A stretch of 51,214 bases of DNA from Chromera velia (lineage: Eukaryota > Sar > Chromeraceae). Location: positions 1 to 51,214 of the forward strand of contig JAHBMJ010000293.1 in the NCBI GenBank assembly GCA_018398765.1. The letters are read 5' to 3'. The position numbers and the translations under genes were made by a program. The notes under the pieces are model-generated. The model saw only the letters and a program-made list of their open reading frames with translations. It had not been told where the DNA came from and made no database searches. Numbering within the stretch: position 1 is the stretch's first letter; each line of letters begins with the position of its first letter. Shown here one piece after another: positions 20,321 through 30,572 of the stretch.

Positions 20321-22894
20321 TGCCGTTCTCTTGTGATCTCTGCAGAGTCTCGTGAGGCCCTACAAGACGGCCACTCTGAACAGATTGGAAACGCTCTCCC
20401 TTGGGTGCTGGCTGCTCGCTGTGCTCGTTTTCCAGGTAGGAAGGGTCACCGGAACTTGACAGACTTCAACGCACACCGAATGTTTCATTTTTGTATATTT
20501 TTGTTGCCCCACTTCTCACGCAGACGTATGCAACAATCTGAAAACAAGCACGCACGGATGCACGAAGAGGAACTCCCGCACGTGTGCCGCATCCAAGAGG
20601 GCCTTTACAAAACCTCTCTCCGTGTTTCTGTGCTGATGTCTGGTATGTGCAGTTTCTTGTGAATCCGAATGTTGCCCTCATCACCAAGCTGACCCTTCTG
20701 TGCGTCTTCGTCGGAGTGAGTGCATCATTTATCGTCTACGCACTGTCTGCCATCCTGGGGGGCTTTCTTGCTGGAGCAGTGGCTGCTCTGAAAAGTGCCT
20801 ATGGGCGGGTGGTGTCTCCTGAGGACGGCTGTCTGCCGGCTTTCTTGATCCCCCTCCTGCAAAAGTACCGAGTCTTCACGGTACTTCTCTGTCTCCTTGA
20901 ACCCCTCGCCGTTGCCTGTCGTCAGAGGAGCAAGGTGTTGATCTGTCTTGACGAAAATGACGGGAGAGGAGACAGGGAGAAGGGGAGAGACTCTGCAATT
21001 CTCCGAAGAGCAGAGACCCGGGAGGCAGAGGGGGACTCATGCTGCTTCGTTTGTTTTGAGAAACGCCGTTGCTGTCGTCGGCGCTCTCCTAAGACTTGCG
21101 GTGCTCGGACAGACCTCGAGTCGAAAGATTTGAGATTGAGTGGAGGAGCATCTATGGGAGAGATTGTCGCGGCAGCGTCTCCTCTCTTTGCCCAAACATG
21201 GAAAGGAGTTCACTCTGAGGTATCCCGCATTGAAATGTCTCTCCTGAATGCAATGGCAGAAAATCGCAGAAAGTCTTCTGCACTGTCTTGTCCGAGTGAG
21301 ACTGAGGAAGCTTTGGAGTGCAGTACTCTAGAGCCTCCACCTCTCGCTACGGGTTTCACATTGAGAGCAGCGAGGCTTCTGAACCGGTGGGTAGGTCCGG
21401 GGACCTCCGTTGGGGGTTCAGCGTCCCACAAGCTTCTCAGCGTCCACGTCTGTCAGCTCCCTGTGGAGCTGTGCGTTCTCTTGAAACAGATCCTCTGCTG
21501 CCGAGAGCAAGCAGAGGAACAAAGAAGAAAGGCTTTAGAGCCAGATGTGGGCAGGACCTCCACGAAGTTGTCGGGAAGGGAGGAGGAAGATGAGGGTCCT
21601 CGTGCTGTTCAGACCGATTTGAAGAGAAACACCGAACTTGCCTCGACTCTTCAGAGAAACCACGCAGACACTCCTCGAAACGCTACGGTTGGTTTTCGGA
21701 ATTTTGTCCATTCTCCGAGGGCTGAAGGCAAGGAGGTTTGCTCTGGGTTTGAGGGTGTGGCAGATGATGGGGCGGCTTCTGAGCTGCCTGAGGAGGGACC
21801 GCGCGAAGACGTTGCCGTGTATGCTCCTGTCCTCCGAGGTCCTGTGGGGTCGGAATCAGACGAGCAGGGGATCAACGTGGGAGCCGAGAGGCCGACAGAG
21901 AACGGGGAAGAAGAACTCGAACACGTATTGCAGGGTGAAAAAGGAAGCGACGGGGTTTTCGGTGGCAGCCCTGAGGCTTTTTTGAGACCTCAAAAGAGAC
22001 CATTGCAGCTAACTGACGAAGTTGTCTCTCCCTCGAGAGATGCTTTTGGTGTCGAGGGAGGGATTGATTTGGCTCGTCCTGCAGCCCCTCCTTCCGTTAC
22101 CGCGAAACATTCGGCCTCCAAGTTGCCAGTCTCCTGTCTGCCTCGCATTTCAACAGCAAAAGACCAAGAGAGCCCGTTTGAGAGTGATTTATCGGTTGTA
22201 TTGTGGACGGAGAAGGATGCCATTATTGCGGAGAACAGGCTTTGGAAAGGCCTTCTGGAGGTCTGTACAAACCTGCCGGAGAGCAGCAGCATGGAGGGTT
22301 TCCTCGAAAAAGATGGCACAGGCCAGAAAGGCGAAGAGAGAGAGACCCTCAATCGCATGATCCGGTTAAGTGAGGGATTCTTTGTGTCCTCGAATGCCCT
22401 GGAAAGAGGGGAATGGAGCGGTCTTTCTCTGCAGCAGTTGCAGGAAGGAGTTGCTCTTCTTCGGCACTTGCAACCGGAGTTGCTTTTGCAGGTATGTCAG
22501 AAATTGCGACCATATACTGCTGTGTTCAGTCCCAAGTACTTCTGACCACAAAATACAGAGAATTCTGTTGACGGCAGATTGTGGAATTCATTTGCTCATC
22601 TGTCAAGGTTTTTGTTTGCCTTTTGTGTTTGTCCAATAGATCTGAGAGAAATCTGGAAAGACTGCTACATTACGGGACCGGGAAAAGAAGACAAAGCAAG
22701 GCTCAGTATGTGTATGCTCAGGAGGGTGTGTTCTACCAATTTGAAGCATCTATACAGACCTTTCGTACTTTCATTGTGGTGTTTCTGTTTGTTCCCCGAC
22801 TCGTTTTTTTCTGTTGTTCTTTCGGTGTTTTCTGCAGTTGTACTTCTCGTACCTCGCAAGTGCGTATGACCGGATGCACAAGAAGACAAAGTGA
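10713..22894 (+). CDS. Receptor-like mosaic: PPC x3, RCC1 propeller, HYR, Cys-rich, multi-pass membrane protein (19 exons)
   Basis: Exons: 10713-10890, 10997-11232, 11502-11706, 11986-12246, 12698-12927, 13246-13468, 13691-13929, 14150-14360, 14594-14942, 15172-16103, 16280-16573, 16826-17168, 17437-17702, 17769-18166, 18446-20080, 20346-20435, 20653-22491, 22647-22727 and 22838-22894. All are GT-AG and all phases match, giving about 2,688 residues ending in TGA. Order by residue: signal peptide 1-28; PPC-like 60-206; Cys module 207-293; PPC-like 294-444 and 445-594; RCC1 propeller 595-1021; HYR-like 1022-1225; ephrin-receptor-like Cys motifs 1230-1475; about 7-8 membrane spans 1480-2060; cytoplasmic tail to 2688. 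The predicted role is a surface receptor or adhesion protein with a large ectodomain; no ligand or signalling partner can be read. The least certain parts are the exon 5 donor (see the frameshift finding), the 66-nt intron 17703-17768 and the small exon 22647-22727. Confidence 0.75.
10997..11706 (+). other. PPC-like repeat 1 (exons 2-3)
   Basis: Two exons joined in phase 0 encode a beta-sandwich of the bacterial pre-peptidase C-terminal (PPC) type. The first half has GGVWYTIRLPES and AVSVDTC; the second has DTVMGVVSGSDCP, ACECKWNDD and SRVQL, followed by FVTV and FTLSFSLS. Paired Cys and Asp-rich turns match the family pattern. The unit enters and leaves in phase 1. Confidence 0.65.
11986..12246 (+). 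other. Cys-rich module, sushi-like (exon 4)
   Basis: A single 261-nt, phase 1-1 exon encodes ELCEVPAN at its start, then a stretch with six further cysteines (CPQGDVC, GQCF, LQCVSG, KCT) and one Trp. Spacing is reminiscent of a CCP/sushi module but not diagnostic. It occurs only after the first PPC-like repeat and not after the other two. Confidence 0.45.
12698..13468 (+). other. PPC-like repeat 2 (exons 5-6), with internal frameshift
   Basis: The first half aligns with repeats 1 and 3 up to CGGSTSTGGVWH, then the homology continues in the next frame (FRLPDSNGPFGVHVDTYTG). The second half, DTVIGVFSGAGCPFDASACEC to FNLSVTLS, is in frame. One base appears to be missing at about 12872-12873; see the separate finding. 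Confidence 0.6.
13691..14360 (+). other. PPC-like repeat 3 (exons 7-8)
   Basis: First half: CGGSASMPGVWHKLRLPES then LSVSVESRSDT. Second half: NTAVGILSGDGCPSNRSACVC, WDEEGDGHLSRVSF and FVLVRPS. It is the best-preserved copy and serves as the reference for repeat 2. Exon lengths are 239 and 211 nt, against 236 and 205 in repeat 1. Confidence 0.65.
14594..16103 (+). other. RCC1 seven-bladed propeller (exons 9-10)
   Basis: Seven RCC1-type blades can be counted, each with a hydrophobic-Gly-His or Ser start and a WG/FG-x-N-x-x-GQLG core: VFGDNRNGQLGLEG, SWGENSYGQLDRG, TWGLDWNGRLGL, GWGWNCNGQLGNG, AFGRNFEGQVGV, SFGENGEGQLGLG and GSGSNEQGQLGLG. Blade 3 carries an insertion of about 60 polar residues after GLSHTPARG. 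The exon junction (phase 2) falls in blade 3. RCC1 propellers are usually cytosolic or nuclear exchange factors or scaffolds; this one follows a signal peptide and so is predicted to be extracellular. Confidence 0.85.
16280..17168 (+). other. Two HYR-like modules (exons 11-12)
   Basis: Exon 11 starts VTFWCPPAVSFP and ends MMCDFPANVI. Exon 12 starts DTEPPLPVCPS and contains VEGTDKSGNTGSCTFVITS, the hallmark of HYR (hyalin repeat) domains. HYR modules are Ig-like adhesion folds. Exon 11 is a diverged copy, exon 12 a clear one. Exon 11 is a 294-nt phase 1-1 unit. Confidence 0.65.
17437..18530 (+). other. Ephrin-receptor-like Cys-rich motifs (exons 13-15)
   Basis: After PCLCLPGYYSGK the sequence shows repeated C-x2-C and GYY motifs: CLQCDQNSHSRMGS, DCLYDSGYYRD, CRPCIQRSNSSVG, ECFCAEGSYFV and CEPCPSNSTC, then PMCNECEAGWRL and CVECPP just before the first membrane span. 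This is the GCC2/GCC3 or ephrin-receptor-like pattern that sits next to the membrane in many protist receptors. A 66-nt in-frame intron (17703-17768) probably separates FCAEG from SCEPC. Confidence 0.65.
18531..20755 (+). other. Polytopic membrane region of the receptor-like protein
   Basis: Hydrophobic segments: AISFLVAAMLLLAMPVAVWL, TVPATILLLLAIFGLLAVFV, VALSLAIMVIWGESLVGIPV, LLFAGAFWLSCAFAVFLPII, two around YYWELVIFLRRFSLPLVLLE and LGVHAVLFLLLQ, one in exon 16 (GCWLLAVLVFQ) and one in exon 17 (TLLCVFVGVSASFIVYALSA). The motif YKEEFYYWELVIFLRR followed by LVRPYK and LNRLETLSL recurs in protist Cys-rich multi-pass proteins. Two long charged loops separate spans 2-3 and 4-5. Confidence 0.65.
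20760..22894 (+). other. Cytoplasmic tail of the receptor-like protein (exons 17-19)
   Basis: About 630 residues, mostly polar and low in complexity, with a Cys cluster (CCFVCFEKRRCCRRRSPKTC) at the start and a more hydrophobic helix-rich end (ENRLWKGLLEVCTNLPES to QPELLLQ). Exons 18 and 19 add RNLERLLHYG and a tail ending in YDRMHKKTK before TGA at 22892-22894. No kinase or other catalytic domain is seen. Confidence 0.5.
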
Positions 22895-23205
22895 CTCATA
22901 AAATTATGAAGTAAAACAGGCCTGCATATTGATATATATTGATCAGAGCTGTCATACTAAAAAAAAGTTTGAATGCAATCATGCATGGTCTGACTTATAC
23001 AAGTTGATGTAGCTATATGTAGCTAAAGTTGATTCAGCCTTTGATACCGCCAGGATTGATGGAATAATATTTCGATCTGAATTATTCTTTAGACTAGATT
23101 TCGTTAAGGCTACATAGGGGTACGTTTTTCGTCTTCTGGCAGTGAAGCTCGGGACAAACCCGGAGTATAAATCTTATCTTGTCTTATCCAATAAATTAAA
23201 CTATA
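22895..23205. other. A+T-rich spacer downstream of the receptor-like gene
   Basis: No reading frame of note. The 3' untranslated region of the plus-strand gene should lie in its first part. Confidence 0.5.
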
Positions 23206-23674
23206 TGCTTTATCCCTCCTGTCCGGCCACCTTATGGCGTCCAGACAGAAGGTAAAGCGAGGATAAGAACCTTAAGAAGATCTAGAGAAGGAGCGTGAGC
23301 AACACTTAGTCAGGCAACAGTTTACAGAACGTTTGTCCCTACATCAGTTTAAGTTCTAGCGCGATCTGGTATTCTAATTGGCTGGGTTCATTCTATCATA
23401 CACAGTTTCTACTCATTCTTCTCTCTCAGACTTTTTGATCTATGACAAACAGACATTAGCCTCAAACAATACTATCCGTTGCTTAAGTGATGTGTTGCTT
23501 GAATACGAACATTGCGAAGGTCAGACAGTGTAGACTCAGACTCAACTTTGATCGATGCGCGCGCGACACATATGAAGCAAAGCGCGGCGGCAGAATGTAG
23601 CGCGGCATGCTGGCTCACTCAGTCATGGCGCATGCAAAGGCTTAAAGGGAGGCGCCACAGGGTAGGACTCTACA
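23206..23674 (-). repeat. Outer LTR, left copy
   Basis: It matches 31230-31683 along its whole length. It carries a 15-nt extra segment near 23524-23540 and about 32 substitutions, all transitions by eye. Confidence 0.75.
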
Positions 23675-24585
23675 GATCCCCCCCGGCCATGGATAGGAAA
23701 ATCGTGTCCTCGCGATCAACAAATGAAAAGACCAAGCATGCGCTTCAATGCCTAAAATAGATCTCATCTAAGTCGCCGTAGATGTTGTTAGAGCTCCGAA
23801 AACTCCATCTCGATGGCATCCATGTCAAAATATTCAAGGCGCCACGTAAATTAGAACGATCTCAAAACACCACGAGGTGTGAGGCGTGCTCGCAAGTCCA
23901 AGATCACCCAGAGATAGGCGCGTAATGCAGATACTGGTAGCACCAACAAAAGCACCTATTTAGCGCCTGTGTATGTCATTGACCGGAAGACTCGATTAGA
24001 GTCATGGGTTCCCAGCACCAGCTAGTTCAGGAGCACGGCGGCCAACGTGTGTGTCCAATTCGGCGTTATCGAATTATTAATAGCTGCAAAGGGATGTAGA
24101 GAAAAGAAAAGGGTACAGCTACATATTGCTCCACTCATGGCTTCCTGAAAGCTTGTTTGTGTGTCGGCCATCCTCATTCTCACTAAGCTACCATACCAAG
24201 CCAAACCAAACGGCACTTCAGAACACTCTGTCATGACCTGTTGAGGTGCATTGCTCCGATTGCTCGATCGTTCGCTCTATGAGCAGCCATCACCAGCTTC
24301 AAATCCTTCCACCTTCTCACTGTCAGTCGAGAGGAACGGTGCAACCGGGACATATCGACCTATCACAGGGTAACCCGGCCACACGGCAGCAGTCACATAC
24401 TTGACTTTTCGTACTTCAGGCCTGCCATTCCCTCAGGGGCATCAAATACATCCAATACCTCCTAGCTCAACATCAAGATCGAAAGTGCAAGTCTTCTCAG
24501 CTTCCGACAGCATGTCACTTTGCAGCAGAAAGAACTCTCTCAGCTTCGTTCTCTCGGAGGGAAGTCCTGACGACTTCATATGTAT
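23675..24585. other. Internal sequence of the outer LTR element, left of the nested insertion
   Basis: No convincing gene. Short open frames have no recognisable similarity. The last five bases (24581-24585) are the likely target duplication of the chromovirus. Confidence 0.4.
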
Positions 24586-24863
24586 TGTTAGCTATATACG
24601 GGGCTCTCTGAACTCTAATAGCTAAGAAGGGCATTCGAGTTCAGTGGCTATAAGTGTCGTAGAAAGTCTCATCTAGGAGAGTTGTCCTGTTAATTCATCA
24701 GTTAGATGCTACCACATCAATTAAGCGTGCATGCAGGCAGACTGATCAATTCCGACGTCAGGCCATATCAGAATTATACAGGCCGTCACTCATAGCGTCG
24801 CTACGCCACCACGCCACCACGCCTTGAGCCCGTCGCCTGCCCGCTGCTCGTGTCTGGCCTACA
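24586..24863 (-). repeat. 3' LTR of the chromovirus
   Basis: 278 bp, TGTTAG..CCTACA on the plus strand (5'-TGTAGG..CTAACA-3' in the element's own direction). It differs from the 30295-30572 copy at about 15 positions, 13 of them transitions. Confidence 0.85.
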
Positions 24864-25176
24864 CCTGCCCGCTGCTTAGAGCCAACGACCTCGCTCGGCT
24901 TCTGCTCTTCTTCTATAGGCTGTCTCTCCTACAGCCCCCTCGAACCGTCGCTGATCACACACCTCATTCTGCACGGATAAGTACATCGAACTACATACAC
25001 ACACATGCAAGATTGGAGGATAATGTCACACATAATTCATCTACCTAATCTTCTTCATCCATCCTATACTCACAAGCACGCATACCACTCCACAGGCCTA
25101 TGACTTCTGCCCACATTGACTTCACCTCTCTGTTTCTCAACTACATCCTACACCTGCCCGTTGCTTCTTTCTTTTT

Positions 25177-25554
25177 TTACCTTTTCTTTTCTTTGAATGC
25201 GTGTACTGCTTCTTTCGCATGTGTCAGATTTACAGCAGGCTCCCAGGATGCATTTTCTTTACTCTCTCCTTCCCACCATACCAGATAGTATGCCTGCTTG
25301 TCTATCTTTCTGTGATCGAGAATCTCTTTCACTTCATACTTGACCTCTTCTGATGCAGGCAATCTGATGGCAGGAGGAGGGTCATCCTTTTCTCTCTCGT
25401 ACTTCTTGAGGAAAGAAACATTGATGACATTGTGGCCCCTTACCCCTGCAGGGAAAATCAGCTTATACGTATTGCTCCCTATTTTCTCTTCTACCTCAAA
25501 CGGTCCATAAAATACAGGCTCAAGCTTCCCGTTTAGCTTCTTACTTCCCTTAAA
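25177..25554 (-). pseudogene. Integrase C-terminal GPF-type segment and chromodomain
   Basis: The open frame has KLEPVFYGPFEVEEKIG, YKLIFPAG and VINVSFLKKYE, the usual GPY/F module, followed by EVKYEVKEILDHRKI, AYYLVWWEGE and ASWEPAVNL, a canonical chromodomain with its aromatic residues (Y, W, W). Chromodomains direct integration to modified histones. This is the last coding segment of the element. Confidence 0.85.
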
Positions 25555-26569
25555 CTATATATTGCGCATAAGTAAGAAATCCTCTGGAGCAAATGAGACT
25601 TCTTTTCTGTATAGGTCTACTTGACGAGCTACTTGCTCTCTTGTTCGTTCAAGTTTCTCCTTTGCCTTCATGATTTCTGCCTCTCTGCGGTCTGCAAAAT
25701 CTGCTGCTGGCGGACAAAATGACTTCGAGTGCACGGAGACTGAAGGCAAACGGATGGAGTCACAGCCGTATAAGAAAGAAAAATGAGATATGCCTATAGC
25801 TGGATGCACAGAATCATGATATGCAAATTGACACGAACACAACCACCTCGGCCAGTCTGTCTGATGCTCATTCACAAAACAATGCAACATCTGTTCAATT
25901 ATCTGATTGTCTCTTTCTATCTGTCCGTCTGACTGTGGATGTCCTCTTGTGCTTATATTCAGCTTCGTTCCCCACAAACGAGCCAATTCCTTCCAGAATG
26001 CGGGGATCACGATCACTCACGACTGACTGCGGCATTCTGTGCTCGCACACGACGCGCTTGTAGACCACCTCTGCAGTTCCCTCGGCGGTGATTTCCGAGG
26101 AGACTGCAGTGAAAGTAGGGGTTTTTTACAGATGGTCAATCACAGAGAGAGTCCCATCAACCCATTCTCCTTTGAACATCACCCTCGGTAAACCAAACAC
26201 AAAATCCAAAGAGATTGACTGAAAAGAAAATTCAGGGATAGAGAGAGGTTGGAGCAATCCATGTGGTTTCTCAGTTGGCCTCTTTGCTTTCTGACACGCA
26301 TCGCACTTTCTGACATACTGCTGGACAGAAACATATATATGAGGCCAGTAGAAACTTCCTGCCAGTTTTAAATATGTCTTCTCTGCCCCCAAGTGACCCT
26401 TTACGGCCATGTCGTGATGCTCATAAATGAGATTCCTTTGCAGTCTCTCTGTAGGGACAGCCAGCCGATTATTGAAATAAAGCAATCCATCCTCTATCTG
26501 AAAACGAGGGACAATCAGCCGCAAGTATCGAGGCACCTCTCTATCAGGGTGCTCCATCACTTCCTTCAC
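25555..26569 (-). pseudogene. Chromovirus integrase
   Basis: The N-terminal HHCC domain is clear (HHDMAVKGHLG and KCDACQKAKRP), then LDFVFGLP with the first catalytic Asp, a TAA after VIDHL, SVVSDRDP with the second Asp, a frameshift, and HPQSDGQIERDNQIIEQML with the catalytic Glu. Two lesions make it non-functional. Confidence 0.8.
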
Positions 26570-26575
26570 TTCTGT

Positions 26576-27142
26576 CTAGAACTTCTCTTCTTCATAGCCT
26601 TTCTTTATCCTCTTTAATAACTCCTCATCCGGCTGCACTCTTAACTCCAGCAACAACAACTGGCAGACTTCTTTTCTTTCTTTCTCTTCTTCTGTTGACT
26701 CATGGGTGGTCATCGCCGGGTGTCTGCTCAGTGCATCTGCCACTCTATTTCTTACACCGGGCACATACCTGGGAGTGATCCCCAACTCGTCGAACATCGA
26801 GACGAATCTGCGCATACGTAGAGACATCAGGGTGCGGTCAGCAGACACATTGACATACTTGAGAGATTTATGATCGGACCACACCTTGGTTGTATGACTG
26901 ATATATGGTCTCCACGATTTCACAGCAAACACATATGCAAAAAATTCTTTAGCTCTGATGGGATACTTCAATTCTGCCCGTGACATTCTGTGTGAAGCAA
27001 ATGCATACGGACGGAGCCATCCAGTCTCAGGGTTTTCTTGTATAAGTGTGGCAGCAAGCGTCTCTGTTGATTCACACGCATCCACAAAGATTTCAAATGG
27101 ACGCGCAGAATTAGGGATGTACAGCTCTACTGTATTCCTCAC
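26576..27142 (-). pseudogene. Chromovirus RNase H
   Basis: The frame shows FEIFVDACEST, YPIRAKEFFAYVFAVKSWRPYI, WSDHKSLKYV and GVRNRVADALSRHP, the usual Ty3/gypsy RNase H motifs, including the catalytic Asp of VDA, the E of AKE and the D of ADALSR. It is open for 188 codons but cut off from the polymerase by a TGA just upstream. Confidence 0.75.
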
Positions 27143-27337
27143 TGCTTCTTTTATTCAATTTGCCTTAAAGCTCTCTTCTTCTTTCTTTCCCCACTTAAAC
27201 GATTTATCTCCCCTCAGCAATGCATACAGAGAACCTGCCTTTTCACTGAAGCGAGGCATAAAACGTCTCACCCAAGTTGCAAAACCAAGGAAAGAAAGCA
27301 CATCGTTCTTGCTCTTGGGGGTGGGCCACTTACTGAC

Positions 27338-28420
27338 TTATTCAGTCTTACTCCTCTCTGGACGTACCCCCGTCCACAAAATCTTCAGTCCCAGAAAAAT
27401 GACTTCAGTCTGTATGAAATGAGATTTAGAGAGCTTTGCCTTCATCCTGTTCTTACCGAGCAACCCCAATACAATCCGTATATGTTTTTTGTGTTCTTCT
27501 CTAGTACGTGAACAAATGAGAATGTCATCAAGAAAGACAGACACAAAACGATCGAAGCACGAACAAAGAACATACTGAATCACTCTCATTCTATACGGTG
27601 GGGTGTTCGTCAACCCAAAAAAGACGACCAGCCACTCAAAGGAACCATAACGAGTCGTGAAAGCTGTCTTCGGGATATCTTCCTCCCTCATTCTCATCTA
27701 ATGGTAGTACTGACGTAAATCCAGCGTCGTGAAAAAGCATGCCCCATACAGATGATCAATTAATTCCTGAAGGTGAGGGAGATAATATTTATCTTTGATC
27801 ATTATTTTATTCAGTCCAGTATAGTCACAGCACATACGCATGGTGTCATCTTTTTTCTAGATAAAAAGGATCGGGGCAGCATATGGAGATGCTGACGGAC
27901 GGATAAATCCTTGCTGAAGATACACATCTATCGGCCTTCTCAGTTCATCTAACCCTTCGATCGATAAACGATAGGGCGGGCGGGCGGGAGGAGAATGACC
28001 TGGCTTAAGCTTAATTTTGAAATCCAAATCAGGTCCCTTTGAGGGAGGCAACTTTTTCAATCGATCGGGAAAGAGAGTCGTATACTCAGCTACAATTTTT
28101 TTTACATCAAACGCAACCTCAACATCCGGTTGAGAGAGAAATTCACGCACATCTGATAAGTCAGAGGCCAACTGAGCAGGATGATCAAACGGAAGAGAAG
28201 ATAGAAAATCAGAACCCAAAATCCCCCCATCATTCATTCTCCCCTTTCTTTTTCCCTTACTCACTTCAGTCATATAGACGTTGCAGGCAGGCCGGCGTAC
28301 CGTCTCTAATCGCACGAGATGATAGACGGCACCTCTTTTAATCGCTCGCTTGGCCTGCAAATGCACCACAATGGGAGGGTAAGGTCTATTTTCTATACAC
28401 GCACCCCCCCGGAGATTCAC
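27338..28420 (-). pseudogene. Chromovirus reverse transcriptase
   Basis: From the minus strand: LSIEGLDELRRPIDVYLQQG, GFIRPSASPYAAPILFI, a stop, KKDDTMRMC, DLRQYYH, a stop, MRMREEDIPKTAF, FGLTNTP and VFLDDILICS. The FLDD box is the polymerase catalytic motif (usual YLDD). The two stops (27856-27858 and near 27696) both stand where relatives have Gln or a similar residue (YHQ-MR). Confidence 0.8.
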
Positions 28421-28570
28421 TTCCTTGTCATCAAAGAAGAAGCGAAGAAAACGAGACCAGTGGCTGATTTCAGGTTAATGGACGTCACTCCATAATATCT
28501 GTCTAAGGATGATGTCGTAGCCATCCAGATCAGCAAGCAATGCACCGACTATCTCCTGATACTCCTGAAT

Positions 28571-28789
28571 TCAGAGGGGCACAGCAGGTGCATACTCACT
28601 GACCTCTCGTCTCCTTGGCTCCTTCACGGCGACCCGGCAGTTAAGAGGAGTACCAAACCTGTAAACATGCAACTGCCGATGGTGTGCAAACTTGCTATCG
28701 ATGAAAATATCATCGGCTCCAATGTTATACAAGACTCTGACTGGAGCACCCACGACCGTGTTATGATAGACAAAACCAGTCTCAAACAA
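28571..28789 (-). pseudogene. Chromovirus aspartic protease fragment
   Basis: The segment VRVLYNIGADDIFIDSKFA aligns with the active-site loop of retroviral-type proteases, but the catalytic D-S/T-G reads N-I-G here, so the copy would be inactive. The remaining part of the fold is truncated by a stop. Confidence 0.55.
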
Positions 28790-29233
28790 ATCCTCATTAT
28801 CCTCATCTGTCTTATTCCATCCATTCTATCTCTCTTGTCTATCTCCCTCCTCAACCACACTACGTACCTCTTGGTCTCCTTCAACTACGACGTCGTCATT
28901 TAGGCTTTGGTGTCTGATCGTCCTCACCCTGGCTATCCGTTTGGGTCCAGCTGTGCACGTTGGTGATCCACGCCCCCGAGGCTGAAGAGATTCACCAAAT
29001 GATGGAGACTGTACGCGTTCCTCACCTCTCCTTCCAGGCGACATCAGTGACCCCGGACTGTCACCTCACCGACCAGACCTGCCTCCCACTCCCGACGACT
29101 GGGCCCCCTGACTGGCGAAAGGATGCGGAGATGGGTAGGGGGTTGATGCTTGCCAGGGCTAACCCGGAGGCTACCGGGGGGATTGGAAAGATCTGGTCTG
29201 GAACGTCCAGATGGTTCGCATGTGTGGGGGCAA

Positions 29234-30226
29234 CTAGGGTCTGTTGCCGCACTGCCTGACCTGATGGTCCAGCTCTCCACACAGCAAACAACGATGCAGT
29301 CTCCGTTTGTTGTCCCACACTGCCTGCGGAATCACGGGGTGATGTGGTGGCAACCCCGTAGGCCTCTGAGGAGCACCAAACCCACATAATTCCATTGGCA
29401 CCGGTCCTGTCGGGTTGATCGGCTCCAATGCTGTAGGCATGGGCATCTTTCTCCGCCCCTACTGGCCCTTACGAGAGCTGACATCCTGCAGTCAGAGCTC
29501 ATTGTCAAGGGCCTTCTCCATCGCTTCCTCCAAAGTGATGGGTTCTGCTCGGTCCGTCTCGTACCTGATGACAGGAGGCAATCCCTTGATGTAGTCATCA
29601 ACCAAATCCAACTTGTTGGCTCCTGGGACCTTCAGAGCGAGTGTAGAGAAATCCTCGTTGTAGTCAGTGACGGACCTTTTGCACATGAGGGTGAGAACCT
29701 TCTTCCTCGCCTTCCTCCACTCATGCTTCTCCTTGTACCTCCCTCTTGGCACTTCACGCAGTGCTGGCCAGTCCGCAAAACCCTGTCCACGCTTCACCCT
29801 CAAGTCAAACCAGTTCCTCAAGGGTACAAACAGAAAAGTCTTGGCGATTCCCAGTTGACGATGATGAGGGACTTGAGCGTTGATGAAGTAGTCATCAGTG
29901 TCCGTGATGAACCTCTCCGTTTGGTCGCGGCGTCCAGTAAACGTCTCCGGTTTCACTAGAGTGATGCAAAGCACCTGCTCGCGTTCTTCAACTTCAGGGC
30001 CCTGAGGTGCAGCAAGAGGAAGTGCACCTTCAGCTGGAAAGACAAGCTGTGGAGCAGCGATAGATTGAGCTGCAACCACACCTGAAAGAATCAGATTCTG
30101 CTGGATCTGCTGGTTACTCTCCTGCAAAGCTGCAAAGCCTTACTGCAGTGTCGTGAAGCCCTGCTAAAGGTTCTGCAAGGCATTTCCGACCTGCTCAGAA
30201 GTCAATGGAACGAGAACTGGTTCCAT
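29234..30226 (-). pseudogene. Chromovirus gag with CCHC knuckle
   Basis: An ATG at 30226 starts a frame (MEPVLVPLTSEQ) that continues, through stops, into a capsid-like region with FTGRRDQTERFI, DDYFINAQVPHHRQLGIAKT and W-x-D spacing typical of retrotransposon gag, then CLLCGELDHQVRQC, a CCHC nucleocapsid knuckle (C-x2-C-x4-H-x4-C). Four in-frame stops fall where Gln (three) or Arg (one) is expected, for example in repeats of the form LQ*GFTTLQ*GF. Each is a single C-to-T change. The frame ends at a further TAG at 29234. Confidence 0.75.
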
Positions 30227-30278
30227 TAAGAAAACTCAATCTGAAAACACTGAGAGAATCAAAACCTGTTCGGAACTA

Positions 30279-30292
30279 GGCTCTGGTAACCA
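30279..30292 (-). other. Primer-binding site of the chromovirus
   Basis: On the minus strand TGGTTACCAGAGCC begins two bases inside the 5' LTR. It resembles the initiator-tRNA-Met type site (TGGTATCAGAGC) common in Ty3/gypsy elements. Confidence 0.6.
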
Positions 30293-30294
30293 AT

Positions 30295-30572
30295 TGTTAG
30301 CTATCTACGGGGCTCTCTGAACTCTAATAGCTAAGATGGACGTTCGAGTTCAGTGGCTATAAGTGTCATAGAAAGTCTCATCTAGGAGAGTTGTCCTGTT
30401 AATTCATCAGTTAGATGCTACCACATCAATTAAGCGTGCATGCAGGCAGACTGATCAATTCCGACGTCAGGCCACGTCAGAATTATACAGGCCGTCACTC
30501 ATAGCGCTGCCGCGCCGCCACGCCGCCACGCCTTGAGCCCGTCGCCTGCCCGCTGCTCGTGTCCAGCCTACA
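30295..30572 (-). repeat. 5' LTR of the chromovirus
   Basis: 278 bp, same length as the copy at 24586-24863. The promoter of the element is expected here, read on the minus strand. Several sites that are CG here are CA or TG in the other copy. Confidence 0.85.

Larger units (their letters stand above)
24586..30572 (-). mobile_element. Ty3/gypsy chromovirus LTR retrotransposon, degenerate
   Basis: A 5,987-bp element on the minus strand with 278-bp LTRs at both ends, a primer-binding site next to the right-hand (5') LTR, and in order gag, CCHC nucleocapsid, protease, reverse transcriptase, RNase H, integrase and a C-terminal chromodomain. That order plus the chromodomain defines the chromovirus branch. 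All coding parts carry stops or frameshifts. Flanking pentamers TGTAT (24581-24585) and TGCGT (30573-30577) would be a 5-bp target duplication differing by two transitions. Confidence 0.85.
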
